Positions 46,467 to 56,119 of a DNA stretch of 64,000 bases are shown piece by piece. The DNA comes from an uncultured Clostridia bacterium. Lineage in GTDB: Bacteria > Bacillota > Clostridia > Peptostreptococcales > Anaerovoracaceae. The notes under the pieces were generated by a model. The model searched no databases and was not told the DNA's origin. It was given only the letters and a program-made list of their open reading frames with translations. The position numbers and the translations under genes are program-made. Each line of letters starts with the position of its first letter. Within the stretch, counting starts at the first letter, position 1. The DNA lies in contig CAMYVY010000001.1 of the NCBI GenBank assembly GCA_947302715.1, positions 62,001 to 126,000 of the forward strand. The letters are read 5' to 3'.

Positions 46467-47666
46467 ATGCAATTATCAGAAAGAGTTCAGGAGATGCAAT
46501 TTTCTCCAATCAGAAGGTTTAATCCGATTGCGATTAAGGCCAAAGAGAACGGTAAAAAAGTCTATCATCTGAATATCGGTCAGCCTGATGTGGAAACACC
46601 GGAATGCTTTATGGATTCAATCCGTACATTCAAGGAATCAGTTATCAAATACGCCGAGTCAGGCGGAGTTGTAGAACTCCAGGATGCAGTAATCGAGTAT
46701 TACAAGAAATACGGAATGAATTATGATCGTTCAAATATGATTGTAACCAATGGTGGTTCCGAAGCTCTCACCATGGCTTTCTTAAGCATCATCAATCCGG
46801 GTGAAGAGGTTCTGATTGCTGAACCATTCTATACGAATTACCACACCTTCCTTACAACTGCAGGTGGTAAAATCGTTCCAATCACAACAAAGGCCGAGGA
46901 TGGATTTAGTTATGCCACAAGGGAGCAGATAGAGCCATTAATTACAGAAAAAACAAGAGCGATTTGCTGTATTTCCCCGGGAAACCCGACCGGAAACGTG
47001 CTCACTCTTGATGAAATGAAGCTTATAGGCGAGATTGCCAAGGAGCACGACCTCTATATCATAGCTGACGAAGTGTACAGAGAATTCGCATATGATGACA
47101 GAAAAGTAACCTCCTTTGGTATGATTCCGGAATTGGAAGACAGAGTAATCATAATTGACTCCGTATCAAAGAGATATTCCGCCTGCGGTGCACGTATTGG
47201 CCTTATAATCTCCAAGAACAAAGATGTTATGTCAGGTGCAATGAAGATTGCTCAGGCGAGACTTTGCGTATCCACTGTAGACCAGATCGGCTCCGTTGGA
47301 CTCTTTAGACTTCCCGACAGCTATTACGACAAAGTAAAAGCGGAATACTGCGGTCGTAGAGATGTTGTTTATGAGGAACTGATGAAGATTCCGGGAGTTG
47401 TCTGTCAAAAGCCCGGTGGAGCATTCTATATGACTGCAAAGCTCCCCGTTGACAATGTAGAGGACTTCTTGATGTTCCTGCTTGAAGAATTCGATGACAA
47501 CGGCGAAACTGTTATGTTTGCACCGGCGGAAGGCTTCTATGCTACTCCGGGACTCGGAAAGGATGAAATCAGAATTGCCTATGTACTCAATCAGAATGAT
47601 ATGAGACGCGGCGTGGAACTGATACGTTTGGGAATTGAAGCATATAATAAGAAGCTTGGAAAATAA
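46467..47666 (+). CDS. Pyridoxal-phosphate aminotransferase, class I/II (aspartate aminotransferase-like)
   Basis: Fold-type I PLP aminotransferase of 399 residues. The cofactor-binding lysine lies in D-S-V-S-K-R-Y-S-A-C-G-A-R-I-G. Other PLP contacts are G-G-S-E-A-L, N-P-G-E-E-V-L-I-A-E-P-F-Y, S-P-G-N-P-T-G and I-A-D-E-V-Y-R-E-F. The C-terminal arginine that binds the substrate carboxylate is in D-E-I-R-I-A-Y. The substrate could be aspartate, an aromatic amino acid or another; S-K-R-Y-S-A-C-G at the active site is typical of a clostridial group named only as aminotransferase. AAAAGGAG precedes the ATG. It is flanked by a putative promoter and a perfect stem-loop, so it looks like a single-gene unit. 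Confidence 0.9.
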   Translation: MQLSERVQEMQFSPIRRFNPIAIKAKENGKKVYHLNIGQPDVETPECFMDSIRTFKESVIKYAESGGVVELQDAVIEYYKKYGMNYDRSNMIVTNGGSEALTMAFLSIINPGEEVLIAEPFYTNYHTFLTTAGGKIVPITTKAEDGFSYATREQIEPLITEKTRAICCISPGNPTGNVLTLDEMKLIGEIAKEHDLYIIADEVYREFAYDDRKVTSFGMIPELEDRVIIIDSVSKRYSACGARIGLIISKNKDVMSGAMKIAQARLCVSTVDQIGSVGLFRLPDSYYDKVKAEYCGRRDVVYEELMKIPGVVCQKPGGAFYMTAKLPVDNVEDFLMFLLEEFDDNGETVMFAPAEGFYATPGLGKDEIRIAYVLNQNDMRRGVELIRLGIEAYNKKLGK

Positions 47667-47674
47667 ACTAACGG

Positions 47675-47702
47675 AGGGACGGTTCCATCAGGAACCGTCC
47701 CT
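47675..47702. repeat. Perfect 12-bp stem-loop after the aminotransferase, GGGACGG family
   Basis: AGGGACGGTTCC and GGAACCGTCCCT flank the tetraloop ATCA. It begins 8 bp after the aminotransferase stop codon. The core matches the stem-loop at 22964-22993. It may end the transcript, with TTGAATAATT following, but the T-tract is poor. Confidence 0.78.
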
Positions 47703-47727
47703 TGAATAATTAGAAAGAGTGTGTTTG

Positions 47728-50358
47728 ATGGCAAAATTATCTCCCATGATGGAACAGTATTTTGAAATAAAGAAACAGTATGATGATTGCATACTGTTCT
47801 TTAGGTTGGGAGATTTTTATGAGATGTTCTATGACGATGCCTTGACTGTGTCCAAGGAATTGGAGCTCACACTTACCGGTAAAAACTGCGGGCAGGAGGA
47901 GCGCGCGCCCATGTGCGGAGTTCCGTTTCATTCTGCCGAACCATATATACACAAACTGATCGAGAGGGGTTTTAGAGTAGCGATTTGTGAGCAAGTGGAG
48001 GATCCTGCACTTGCAAAGGGAATCGTAAAAAGAGATGTCATCAAGATTGTAACACCGGGTACCTTGACGTCAGATCTTATGCTAAAGGAAGGCGAGAATA
48101 ATTATCTTGCTTCCGTATACTATTATCCCGGAAAGAAGAAGAGTGAAAGCGCACTTTCGCTTGCATATTCCGACATATCCACGGGTGAACTTGCCGTAAC
48201 GGAAACAAGCGGAGACATTTCCGGTTACAATGAAATTCTTGATGAAATATGTAAATTATCCCCAAAGGAAATCCTCATAAATAACGATTATCTTGAACGC
48301 TTTGATACAAAGGAACTCATTGATTTTGCCGGGATTCCTGAAAGGGGAATAGAAGTAAAAGGTGATTCCGACTTTTCTCCAAATGTTGCAGAAAAGATAA
48401 TGTCCGGAAGCCTCGGCAAGGGCAGCATCATTGCATCAGGTTTGAAAGAAAGATCTGCCGCGCTTTCGGCCTTGGGAGCTCTCCTATCTTATTTGATCGA
48501 AACACAAAAACAAAGTCTCAAACAAATCACTTCGTGTAAATATTTCGAATTGGGTTCCAGGATGTCGCTCGATAAAGCATCGTTGAGAAACCTGGAAATT
48601 ACCGAGACCTTGTATGATAAGCGCCGTCAAGGGTCGCTTCTCGGAATACTGGATAAAACTCATACCGCCATGGGAGCCAGATTATTAAAGAAATGGCTAA
48701 GGGAGCCTCTCAACAAGCCTGCTGAAATCAATGCCAGGCTCGATGCTGTTGAGAAGATTGTAAATGATCCCATTCTGGCGAATAATTTGGGCGAGCAGCT
48801 TAAAACAATATATGATTTCGAAAGATTGGCGGCGAGAGTTGCATCGGGAAATGCAAACGGAAGAGACCTTCTCGCAATCAAACGCTCCGTCAATGCGCTT
48901 CCTGACATTAAGAACTCGCTTGATTATCTGGAACTTGAGGAGAAAAGCCTTCTCATGAGCATAAACGAAGGCATACATGATTTGACGGGTATTGCTGAAC
49001 TTATTGAAAAAGCGATTAATCCCGATGCACCTCTAACGATTAAAGAGGGTGAACTCATCATGCCCGGCTATTCTGAGGAATTGGATAGCCTAAAGGATTC
49101 GATTAAGGATGCCAAGAACTGGATAGCGGGTCTTGAAACAAGAGAAAGAGAAAGAACCGGAATAAAAACCCTTAAAGTGGGGTTCAACAAAGTTTTTGGT
49201 TATTATATAGATGTCACCAGAGCTCAGAGCAATCTTGTTCCCGAGGATTATATCCGAAAACAGACCTTGGTGAACAATGAAAGATACATCACACCCGAGC
49301 TCAAGGATATGGAAAACCTGGTCCTGAATGCCGAAACAAAAATCAATAAATTGGAATATGATTTGTTTTCTGAGATAAGAGAAAGCCTCGAGGGAAGAAT
49401 AGCCGAGCTTCAGGAAACATCGCATGCCATTGCCGAGCTCGATTGCCTTTGTTCGTATGCAGCTTCGGCTATAAGATATGGATATGTAAAGCCAATTGTC
49501 GATGATAGCTTTGTTCTTAAGATAGAGGGCGGTCGTCATCCGGTTGTGGAACAAATGGAAAGCAAAGGTCTCTTTGTTGCAAATGATACCTATCTAAACA
49601 ATGAAGATAAGGTGCTTGCTATTATAACGGGGCCGAATATGAGCGGAAAATCGACATATATGAGGCAGACAGCTCTCATAGTATTAATGGCACAGGCGGG
49701 ATCATTCGTACCTGCGGACAGAGCGCAGATCGGCGTCTGCGACAGGATTTTTACGAGAATTGGCGCATCCGACAACCTCGCGCAGGGTCAATCCACCTTC
49801 TATGTGGAAATGAGTGAGCTTTCATACATACTTAATTCAGCAAAAGAAAAGTCTCTAATCATTCTTGATGAAATAGGCCGTGGTACCAGTACCTATGACG
49901 GACTATCTATTGCCTGGGCCGCAGCTTGCTATCTCTGTAATGAAAAGACGAGAATCAGAACGCTGTTTGCAACGCATTATCACGAACTGACGGAGTTATC
50001 ATCAAAGGTTCATGGAATCTTCGATTTAAATGTTGATGTTGTGGAAGAGGGAGGGGAGATAGTTTTCCTTCATAAAATCGTTCCTGGAGCTGCCAGCAAG
50101 AGCTATGGAATACATGTTGCGAAATTAGCCGGAATACCGAAGGCTCTCCTCGATTCTGCCGAAAGAAAACTGGAGAGCTTGGAAGGAGTTTCTCATTCAG
50201 ATACGGTAAATGTATCGGATGACAATCAAATATCGCTATTCACCAACATATATGAGAGTGAAGTAATCTCCAGGGTGAAGGACCTCGATCTCATGGAAAT
50301 CACTCCGTCTCAGGCGATAAGGATATTGGAAGATTTAAAGGGTTTAATTGAGAAATAG
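47728..50358 (+). CDS. mutS: DNA mismatch repair protein MutS
   Basis: Recognises base mismatches and small loops and recruits MutL. The mismatch-binding wedge motif is near the N-terminus (F-F-R-L-G-D-F-Y-E-M-F, with the F-x-E-type F-Y-E). Connector, lever and clamp regions follow. The ATPase domain has Walker A G-P-N-M-S-G-K-S-T and the D-E-I-G-R-G-T-S-T-Y-D-G signature, and the helix-turn-helix dimerisation end is present. ATG 47728 is chosen, with AAAGAG 8 bases upstream; an in-frame GTG at 47719 lacks one. This gives 876 residues, the standard MutS1 size. mutL begins 4 bp downstream. Confidence 0.97.
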   Translation: MAKLSPMMEQYFEIKKQYDDCILFFRLGDFYEMFYDDALTVSKELELTLTGKNCGQEERAPMCGVPFHSAEPYIHKLIERGFRVAICEQVEDPALAKGIVKRDVIKIVTPGTLTSDLMLKEGENNYLASVYYYPGKKKSESALSLAYSDISTGELAVTETSGDISGYNEILDEICKLSPKEILINNDYLERFDTKELIDFAGIPERGIEVKGDSDFSPNVAEKIMSGSLGKGSIIASGLKERSAALSALGALLSYLIETQKQSLKQITSCKYFELGSRMSLDKASLRNLEITETLYDKRRQGSLLGILDKTHTAMGARLLKKWLREPLNKPAEINARLDAVEKIVNDPILANNLGEQLKTIYDFERLAARVASGNANGRDLLAIKRSVNALPDIKNSLDYLELEEKSLLMSINEGIHDLTGIAELIEKAINPDAPLTIKEGELIMPGYSEELDSLKDSIKDAKNWIAGLETRERERTGIKTLKVGFNKVFGYYIDVTRAQSNLVPEDYIRKQTLVNNERYITPELKDMENLVLNAETKINKLEYDLFSEIRESLEGRIAELQETSHAIAELDCLCSYAASAIRYGYVKPIVDDSFVLKIEGGRHPVVEQMESKGLFVANDTYLNNEDKVLAIITGPNMSGKSTYMRQTALIVLMAQAGSFVPADRAQIGVCDRIFTRIGASDNLAQGQSTFYVEMSELSYILNSAKEKSLIILDEIGRGTSTYDGLSIAWAAACYLCNEKTRIRTLFATHYHELTELSSKVHGIFDLNVDVVEEGGEIVFLHKIVPGAASKSYGIHVAKLAGIPKALLDSAERKLESLEGVSHSDTVNVSDDNQISLFTNIYESEVISRVKDLDLMEITPSQAIRILEDLKGLIEK

Positions 50359-50362
50359 ATTG

Positions 50363-52123
50363 ATGATGATAAAAGTTTTACCTAAGGATGTTGCTGACAA
50401 AATTGCTGCAGGTGAGGTTATAGAAAGTCCTGTATCCATAGTCAAAGAACTGATTGAAAATTCCATAGATGCCAATTCAACATCAATTACATGCGAAATA
50501 ACCGGAGGCGGAAAGGAAGAAATCAGAATCACCGACAATGGCGTTGGAATACCAAAAGACCAAGTAGAAACGGCCTTTCTTAGGCATGCAACCAGCAAGA
50601 TTTCAAAAATCGATGATTTAAAAAGCCTCGGGACACTGGGATTTCGAGGTGAAGCGTTGGCAAGCATTGCTGCAGTATCAAGAACCGAACTCATTACGAG
50701 AACTGCCGATGAAGCCGTTGGGACGAGAATAATTCTTCATGGTGGTACGCTTATTTCCAAGGATGGGATAGGATGTCCCGTCGGAACCACAATAATTGTA
50801 AGAGACTTGTTTTACAATGTACCTGCGAGACTTAAATTCTTAAAGTCCGATGCAGCGGAAGCGGGTAAGGTGATCGATATGATTTCAAGGCTCGGAATCA
50901 CAAGGCCCGATATCAGATTTTCGATGATTTCAAACGGTAAGCCCCACTTCAGCACATCAGGAAACGGAGACTTAAAAGCCGCAATTTTGGCCATTTTTAA
51001 GGATAGGGAATACCGCGAACTGATACCGCTTGACGCCTATAATGCCGATAAATCCATCCATATATATGGATATATATCAAGACCTTCTTTCACAAGGACC
51101 AACCGCAGGAGTCAATTCTTTTTTGTAAACGGAAGGACTGTAAAAAGCGATACACTTGATAAGGGAGTGGTGCTTGGATATAAGGAGCGGCTTTTTGAAG
51201 GAAGACATCCGATAGTTTTTCTCTTTTTGGATATGGATCCCAAGAAGCTGGACGTTAATGTTCACCCCAATAAAAAAGAGGTAAGATTTAACGATGATAT
51301 TTCCGTGATAACTGCTGTCGAAGAAGCAATTAAGACCACGATAGGGACAGATAGAGCTGTAATAAAGGCAACCGATACCATCAAAGAAAATACTGCCTTA
51401 GAAAAAACCGAGCAGCTTGACTTGAAGGAATACTTAAAGACGAAAGAACATGATGACGTAGTTTCACATGCATCATCCAAAACCGAGGAATATTATTCCG
51501 TTCATCTTGGAGACTTTGATATTTCAGAAGGAGACAAGCCGTTTGATTTTAACGAATTGGTTTTTTCAGGAGCAATATTCGGCACATATTTAATCGCAAC
51601 AGACAGTCAAAACTTCTACATGTTTGACCAGCATGCCGCACATGAACGAATCAATTACGAAAGATTTGTCGGAGCGTATCTCTCCAACAAGAAGGAAAGT
51701 CAGATACTCCTCACGCCTTTCACATTCGATGTCCCCGGCGACATGTCGGAGCTTGAAAATGACTGGATTCCAATCATAAACAATATGGGATACAATGTGG
51801 AACCATTCGGTGAATATACTTATATCGTGAGAGAAGTACCGACCTTTATGTCATTAACGGAAGCCGAGGACTTTGTAAATGCCTTTGTTGATGCATATAA
51901 TGACGATAGAATAACTGAAAACAAAATTGTGATAGATAAGCTTATTACCAAGGCTTGTAAATCTTCAATCAAGGCAAATGACTACATAAACGATGCGGAA
52001 ATCAATGCATTAATCCAAGATTTGAAAAATTGCAGGAACCCGTTCTCCTGTCCTCACGGAAGACCTACATTTATCAAATTCAGTAAATACGATATTGAAA
52101 AACTGTTTAAGCGAATTGTTTGA
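50363..52123 (+). CDS. mutL: DNA mismatch repair endonuclease MutL
   Basis: GHKL ATPase that links mismatch recognition to strand incision. ATPase motifs are E-L-I-E-N-S-I-D-A, D-N-G-V-G-I-P and T-L-G-F-R-G-E-A-L. The C-terminal domain carries the nuclease metal motif D-Q-H-A-A-H-E-R-I-N-Y-E, together with A-C-K-S-S-I-K-A-N and C-P-H-G-R-P. This MutL therefore nicks DNA itself, as in organisms lacking MutH. ATG 50363 (or the adjacent ATG 50366) fits the family N-terminus I-K-V-L-P-K-D-V; a TTG 15 bases upstream overlaps mutS. The length is 586 residues. The ribosome-binding site is poor, suggesting coupling with mutS. Confidence 0.96.
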   Translation: MMIKVLPKDVADKIAAGEVIESPVSIVKELIENSIDANSTSITCEITGGGKEEIRITDNGVGIPKDQVETAFLRHATSKISKIDDLKSLGTLGFRGEALASIAAVSRTELITRTADEAVGTRIILHGGTLISKDGIGCPVGTTIIVRDLFYNVPARLKFLKSDAAEAGKVIDMISRLGITRPDIRFSMISNGKPHFSTSGNGDLKAAILAIFKDREYRELIPLDAYNADKSIHIYGYISRPSFTRTNRRSQFFFVNGRTVKSDTLDKGVVLGYKERLFEGRHPIVFLFLDMDPKKLDVNVHPNKKEVRFNDDISVITAVEEAIKTTIGTDRAVIKATDTIKENTALEKTEQLDLKEYLKTKEHDDVVSHASSKTEEYYSVHLGDFDISEGDKPFDFNELVFSGAIFGTYLIATDSQNFYMFDQHAAHERINYERFVGAYLSNKKESQILLTPFTFDVPGDMSELENDWIPIINNMGYNVEPFGEYTYIVREVPTFMSLTEAEDFVNAFVDAYNDDRITENKIVIDKLITKACKSSIKANDYINDAEINALIQDLKNCRNPFSCPHGRPTFIKFSKYDIEKLFKRIV

Positions 52124-52140
52124 CAAGATGAGGAACTGAT

Positions 52141-53964
52141 ATGAACAAAAATGACAACTTTAAAGAAATCAAAGCAAAAGAAATATCTCACGCTATCGAT
52201 GTAATTGACAATATTCAAAAGAGTGATGATCCCTACCTTAGATACAAAACGGGAAGACCGATCACAGACATCAAGGAGATGTTTGAATCAAGCGTGCGAA
52301 AATACGGGGATAACATCGCCTTTAGGCAAAAATTCCACAAGGGCGAGCCATATACGGAAATAACTTATAAAGAAGCGCTTGATGATGTTAATGCCTTGGG
52401 AACTGCACTGATAAACAGAGGACTATCGGGTAAACGTATTTCTATAATCGGAGAGACAAATTATCAATGGGAATCGACCTATCTTGCTGTAATCGGCGGT
52501 GTTGGCATAGTCGTTCCTTTGGACAAGGAGCTTTCCAAGGAAGATTTAAAATACCTTATAAAGGATGCCGACGTTTCTGCAGTTTTTTATGATAAAAAGT
52601 TTGCTTCTATGTTCAAGGAAATTCTTGATGAAGGTGATACTTCGCTTAAGTACCTTATATCCATGGATGTGGACGATGAGGGCACATCCGGCTCGATATC
52701 ATGGAAGGGCTTAATCAGAGAAGGAAAGGAGCTTCTTTCTTCCGGAGACAGAAGGTTTATAGATGCAGAAATCATTGCGGATGAAATGGCCGTAATCCTC
52801 TACACATCGGGAACCACCGGCTTTGCCAAAGGTGTAATGCTGAGCAATACCAATCTGGTCGAGAATTTGATGGCCGCACCTACTATTCTAAATGTAAATT
52901 CATGGGATATATTCTTCTCAGTTCTTCCCGTTCATCATACCTATGAATGCACATGCGCGTTTTTGATGCCGCTTTATAAAGGGGCTTCAATAGCCTATAT
53001 GGAAGGATTAAAATACATTACCAAGAATTTGGAAGAGGTTAGGCCAACCATGCTTTTGGGGGTCCCGGTTTTAATCGAGACCCTATACAAGCGCATTTGG
53101 AAGGCTGTTCGCGAAAAGGGAAAAGAGAAAACACTGCGCAAATTACTCGCAATTAATCATCAAACCAGAAAGTTTGGTATTGATATAAGCAGACCTTTTA
53201 CCAAGGATATTCTCAAGGTCTTTGGCGGAAGAATGCGCGTAATAATCAGCGGAGGCGCTGCAATCGATCCGGACATATTGCAATTCTTTAATGACATTGG
53301 AATTATTGCGGTCCAAGGTTATGGACTTACGGAATGCTCTCCCATGGCAGCACTAAACCCCGATGTTGAAAAAGACATGAGGAATTCATCCGTAGGTCAT
53401 GTCCTCCCCGGAATGGAAGTCAAGATTGTTGATATGAACGAAGATGGGATAGGGGAGATATGCTTCAAGGGACCCAATGTTATGATGGGTTATTACAATA
53501 ACCAGGAAGCAACTGACGAAGTTCTGATCGACGGTTGGTTTCATACCGGAGATTTGGGCTATGTTGACGAGGACGATTTTGTTTATATTACCGGAAGAAA
53601 GAAGAATGTAATAATTACTGATAACGGCAAAAATATTTTCCCTGAGGAACTCGAATACGAGCTTTCAAAGATACCATACATAAAGGAATCAATGGTTTGG
53701 GGTTCTGATGATGAGGATTCATCCAACAGCAAAAGCATCGTAGCGACGGTTACTCTTGATGAGGATGAAGTTAAACTCGCTCTTGGTGAAAATTATACAC
53801 CTGAGGATGTTGATAAACTCATTTGGTCCGAATTGGACAAGCTGAATGCCAGGCTTCCATTCTTCAAACGTATAAGAAAGCTCGTGATTCGCGACCACGA
53901 TTTCGATAAGACAACAGGTAAAAAGATAAAGCGCTTTGTTGAAGAAAACAAAAAGGGTAATTAA
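52141..53964 (+). CDS. AMP-forming long-chain acyl-CoA synthetase-like ligase
   Basis: ANL-superfamily adenylating enzyme of 607 residues. The AMP-binding P-loop is Y-T-S-G-T-T-G-F-A-K-G-V, with G-Y-G-L-T-E-C-S-P and D-G-W-F-H-T-G-D-L-G-Y as the next core motifs, and I-T-G-R-K-K-N hinge residues. The C-terminal catalytic lysine is in T-G-K-K-I-K-R. It most resembles long-chain fatty-acid:CoA ligases (FadD/LC-FACS) in length and in the extra helical segment R-I-W-K-A-V-R-E-K-G-K. The substrate is not certain. GAGGA lies before the ATG. Its position between mutL and miaA suggests co-transcription, not a shared pathway. Confidence 0.88.
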   Translation: MNKNDNFKEIKAKEISHAIDVIDNIQKSDDPYLRYKTGRPITDIKEMFESSVRKYGDNIAFRQKFHKGEPYTEITYKEALDDVNALGTALINRGLSGKRISIIGETNYQWESTYLAVIGGVGIVVPLDKELSKEDLKYLIKDADVSAVFYDKKFASMFKEILDEGDTSLKYLISMDVDDEGTSGSISWKGLIREGKELLSSGDRRFIDAEIIADEMAVILYTSGTTGFAKGVMLSNTNLVENLMAAPTILNVNSWDIFFSVLPVHHTYECTCAFLMPLYKGASIAYMEGLKYITKNLEEVRPTMLLGVPVLIETLYKRIWKAVREKGKEKTLRKLLAINHQTRKFGIDISRPFTKDILKVFGGRMRVIISGGAAIDPDILQFFNDIGIIAVQGYGLTECSPMAALNPDVEKDMRNSSVGHVLPGMEVKIVDMNEDGIGEICFKGPNVMMGYYNNQEATDEVLIDGWFHTGDLGYVDEDDFVYITGRKKNVIITDNGKNIFPEELEYELSKIPYIKESMVWGSDDEDSSNSKSIVATVTLDEDEVKLALGENYTPEDVDKLIWSELDKLNARLPFFKRIRKLVIRDHDFDKTTGKKIKRFVEENKKGN

Positions 53965-53966
53965 TA

Positions 53967-54968
53967 ATGTCGTCAGATAAGGACGCTGCCAAAATCGTTG
54001 TCATATGCGGTCCTACTGCCGTAGGAAAATCGGACATTGCACTTAAGGTTGCACTCGATTTTGGCATGGAAATAGTGTCCTGCGATTCGATGCAGATATA
54101 TAAATACATGGATATCGGAAGCGCCAAGCCCTCAAAAGAAGAGCAGAATCTGGTTCCGCATCACATGATTGATGTGATAGATCCGACGTATGGTTTATCC
54201 AATGTTTCGGAATCAGGTGCAAACGATATCTTCAGTGTTGTAAATTATTCCGAAATGGCAATGGACTGCATCGACGATATAATTTCCAGGGGCAAGACGC
54301 CTTTGATAGTTGGCGGCACGGGACTTTATTTGGATTCAATCATCTATGATATCGATTTTGCCGCTGCTCCTTCGGAAAGTTTACTGCGAGACGAATTGTA
54401 CAAATATGCCGAAGAAAATGGTCCCGAAGCACTTTATGAGGTACTGAAAAACGAGGACCCTGATGCAGCAAGTCGCATCCATCCGAACAATATTAAAAGA
54501 GTCGTAAGAGCGATTGAGGCTGCTAAATTGGGTAATAATATAAGGGAATTCAAGCGTTCATTTGAATTAAGATCAAAGTATGATCCAATACTTATCGGTC
54601 TATCAAGAGATCGTGAGGAACTCTATGATAGGATAAATCAAAGGGTTGATATTATGGCTCAGAATGGTCTTATCGATGAAGTAAAATCCCTAAGTGAGAT
54701 GGGATTAACTTCCGATGACTATCCTATGAAAGGGATAGGCTATAAGGAGCTACTACCCATTATTGACGAACCGGATTTTGATTTACTGTTGGAAAATGCA
54801 ATTACCGAGATAAAGACGAATTCAAGACACTATGCGAAACGTCAATTCACATGGTTTAAAAGATATAAAGACATGAAATGGTTTGACCTTACCGGATGTA
54901 GCGAAGGTGAAGGTTATAACGAAATCGTCAAAGGGATAGAAACATGGCTGAAGGAAAAAATGACGTAA
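53967..54968 (+). CDS. miaA: tRNA dimethylallyltransferase MiaA
   Basis: Adds an isopentenyl group from dimethylallyl diphosphate to A37 of tRNAs, producing the substrate of MiaB (gene at 15521). The P-loop is G-P-T-A-V-G-K-S at 15-22 and the substrate segment is S-C-D-S-M-Q-I-Y-K-Y-M-D-I-G-S-A-K-P. G-G-T-G-L-Y and the Q-F-T-W-F end complete the family pattern. The length of 333 residues is slightly above average. It starts 2 bp after the acyl-CoA ligase and its 3' end overlaps the recombinase gene by 25 bp. Confidence 0.96.
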   Translation: MSSDKDAAKIVVICGPTAVGKSDIALKVALDFGMEIVSCDSMQIYKYMDIGSAKPSKEEQNLVPHHMIDVIDPTYGLSNVSESGANDIFSVVNYSEMAMDCIDDIISRGKTPLIVGGTGLYLDSIIYDIDFAAAPSESLLRDELYKYAEENGPEALYEVLKNEDPDAASRIHPNNIKRVVRAIEAAKLGNNIREFKRSFELRSKYDPILIGLSRDREELYDRINQRVDIMAQNGLIDEVKSLSEMGLTSDDYPMKGIGYKELLPIIDEPDFDLLLENAITEIKTNSRHYAKRQFTWFKRYKDMKWFDLTGCSEGEGYNEIVKGIETWLKEKMT

Positions 54969-56119
54969 AAACTATAGCTCACAACAGAAGCGACCGGCCT
55001 GAAAATGTTGTTAAGCATGAAGCCGAAGTATTTCAGGAATGTGAGAAGATTGAGGCTGAACTCCCTAAATTCATGCGTAATTTTTTCATGTATCTTAGAG
55101 GAAATGTTTTGCCAATGTCGAGACTTAATTATCTCAGGGATATCAGGTTTTTCTGTGAATATCTCTGTAGAGAAACCGTGCTGACCGAAGCCTCGGAGCC
55201 AAGGGAAATATCATTGAGAGACTTTAGCAGGATTAAGGCAAAAGATATTAACTATTTCATGGATTATTGCAGGCATTATTCCATCATAAAGGACGGAGTC
55301 ACAAATATATACGAGAATACCAACAAAACCCTTGCCAGAAAGAAATCATCTTTATCGGTTATGTTTAAGCAGCTCTACAGAGACGAACTCCTTGAAAATA
55401 ACATAACCGACGGATTTGACCCTATCAGAGTACAAAAAGCCGGTGAGAAGGAAATCAAAGCGCTCCAGGACGACGAGGTTATGGTAATGCTTGATGCTGT
55501 TTCCACAGGAAGCGGCCTTACGGAAAAAGAACATACATTCTGGGAGAAAACTAAAAAGAGAGACAAGGCGATTTTGATTATGTTTCTCACATATGGATTG
55601 AGACTTAGCGAATTATGGCAGCTAAATATCAGTTCCTTTAATTTTGAACGCGGCGAGTTCAAGATTTACAGAAAAAGAGGGAAGGAAAGCCTTATGCCTC
55701 TAAACAATTCCGTAACAGCCGCAGTTCAGGACTATATTGAGCATGAGAGGCTTTCTCCGGACAAGATTGTGGATGGCGATGAGGATGCTTTGTTTCTTTC
55801 TTTGAGAGGAAGACGCATGACCGAGCGTCAACTGAGAGAGATGGTGAAAAAATACACTGCACTCGGCATGAAGACATCAAGGAGCGGTGGCTATAGTCCG
55901 CATAAATTAAGGGCAACAGCCGCTACGAGCTTGATAGGAAGAGGAAATTCCATCTATGATGTCGCGGCGCTTCTCGACCATGAACAGGTTACGACAACCC
56001 AGCTCTATGCGCGTCAAAAGCAGGGAATTAAGCGCGAACTTGTTAAGGGCATGGAATGGGAAGAAGAACGACTGGAAGGCTTGGAAAATATTGAAGATAT
56101 AGGGGACAAGGATGAATGA
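54944..56119 (+). CDS. Tyrosine recombinase (XerC/XerD-like) with long N-terminal region
   Basis: Site-specific tyrosine recombinase of 391 residues. All catalytic residues are visible: Arg in T-Y-G-L-R-L-S-E, Lys in Y-R-K-R-G-K-E-S, H-x-x-R as H-K-L-R-A-T, His in L-L-D-H-E-Q and the nucleophile Tyr in T-T-Q-L-Y-A-R. An N-terminal SAM-like core-binding domain (about 40-150) precedes them. It is about 90 residues longer than XerC or XerD, from an N-terminal tail and a short C-terminal acidic tail. Its place in a housekeeping operon (25-bp overlap with miaA, 8-bp overlap with ynbB), with no attachment sites or phage genes nearby, argues for a resident chromosomal function, possibly dimer resolution. 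Confidence 0.9.
   Translation: MAEGKNDVKTIAHNRSDRPENVVKHEAEVFQECEKIEAELPKFMRNFFMYLRGNVLPMSRLNYLRDIRFFCEYLCRETVLTEASEPREISLRDFSRIKAKDINYFMDYCRHYSIIKDGVTNIYENTNKTLARKKSSLSVMFKQLYRDELLENNITDGFDPIRVQKAGEKEIKALQDDEVMVMLDAVSTGSGLTEKEHTFWEKTKKRDKAILIMFLTYGLRLSELWQLNISSFNFERGEFKIYRKRGKESLMPLNNSVTAAVQDYIEHERLSPDKIVDGDEDALFLSLRGRRMTERQLREMVKKYTALGMKTSRSGGYSPHKLRATAATSLIGRGNSIYDVAALLDHEQVTTTQLYARQKQGIKRELVKGMEWEEERLEGLENIEDIGDKDE

Noticed and set aside
54944..56119. Integrase of a prophage or genomic island
   Set aside because: No phage genes, attachment repeats or tRNA nearby, and it overlaps housekeeping genes on both sides.
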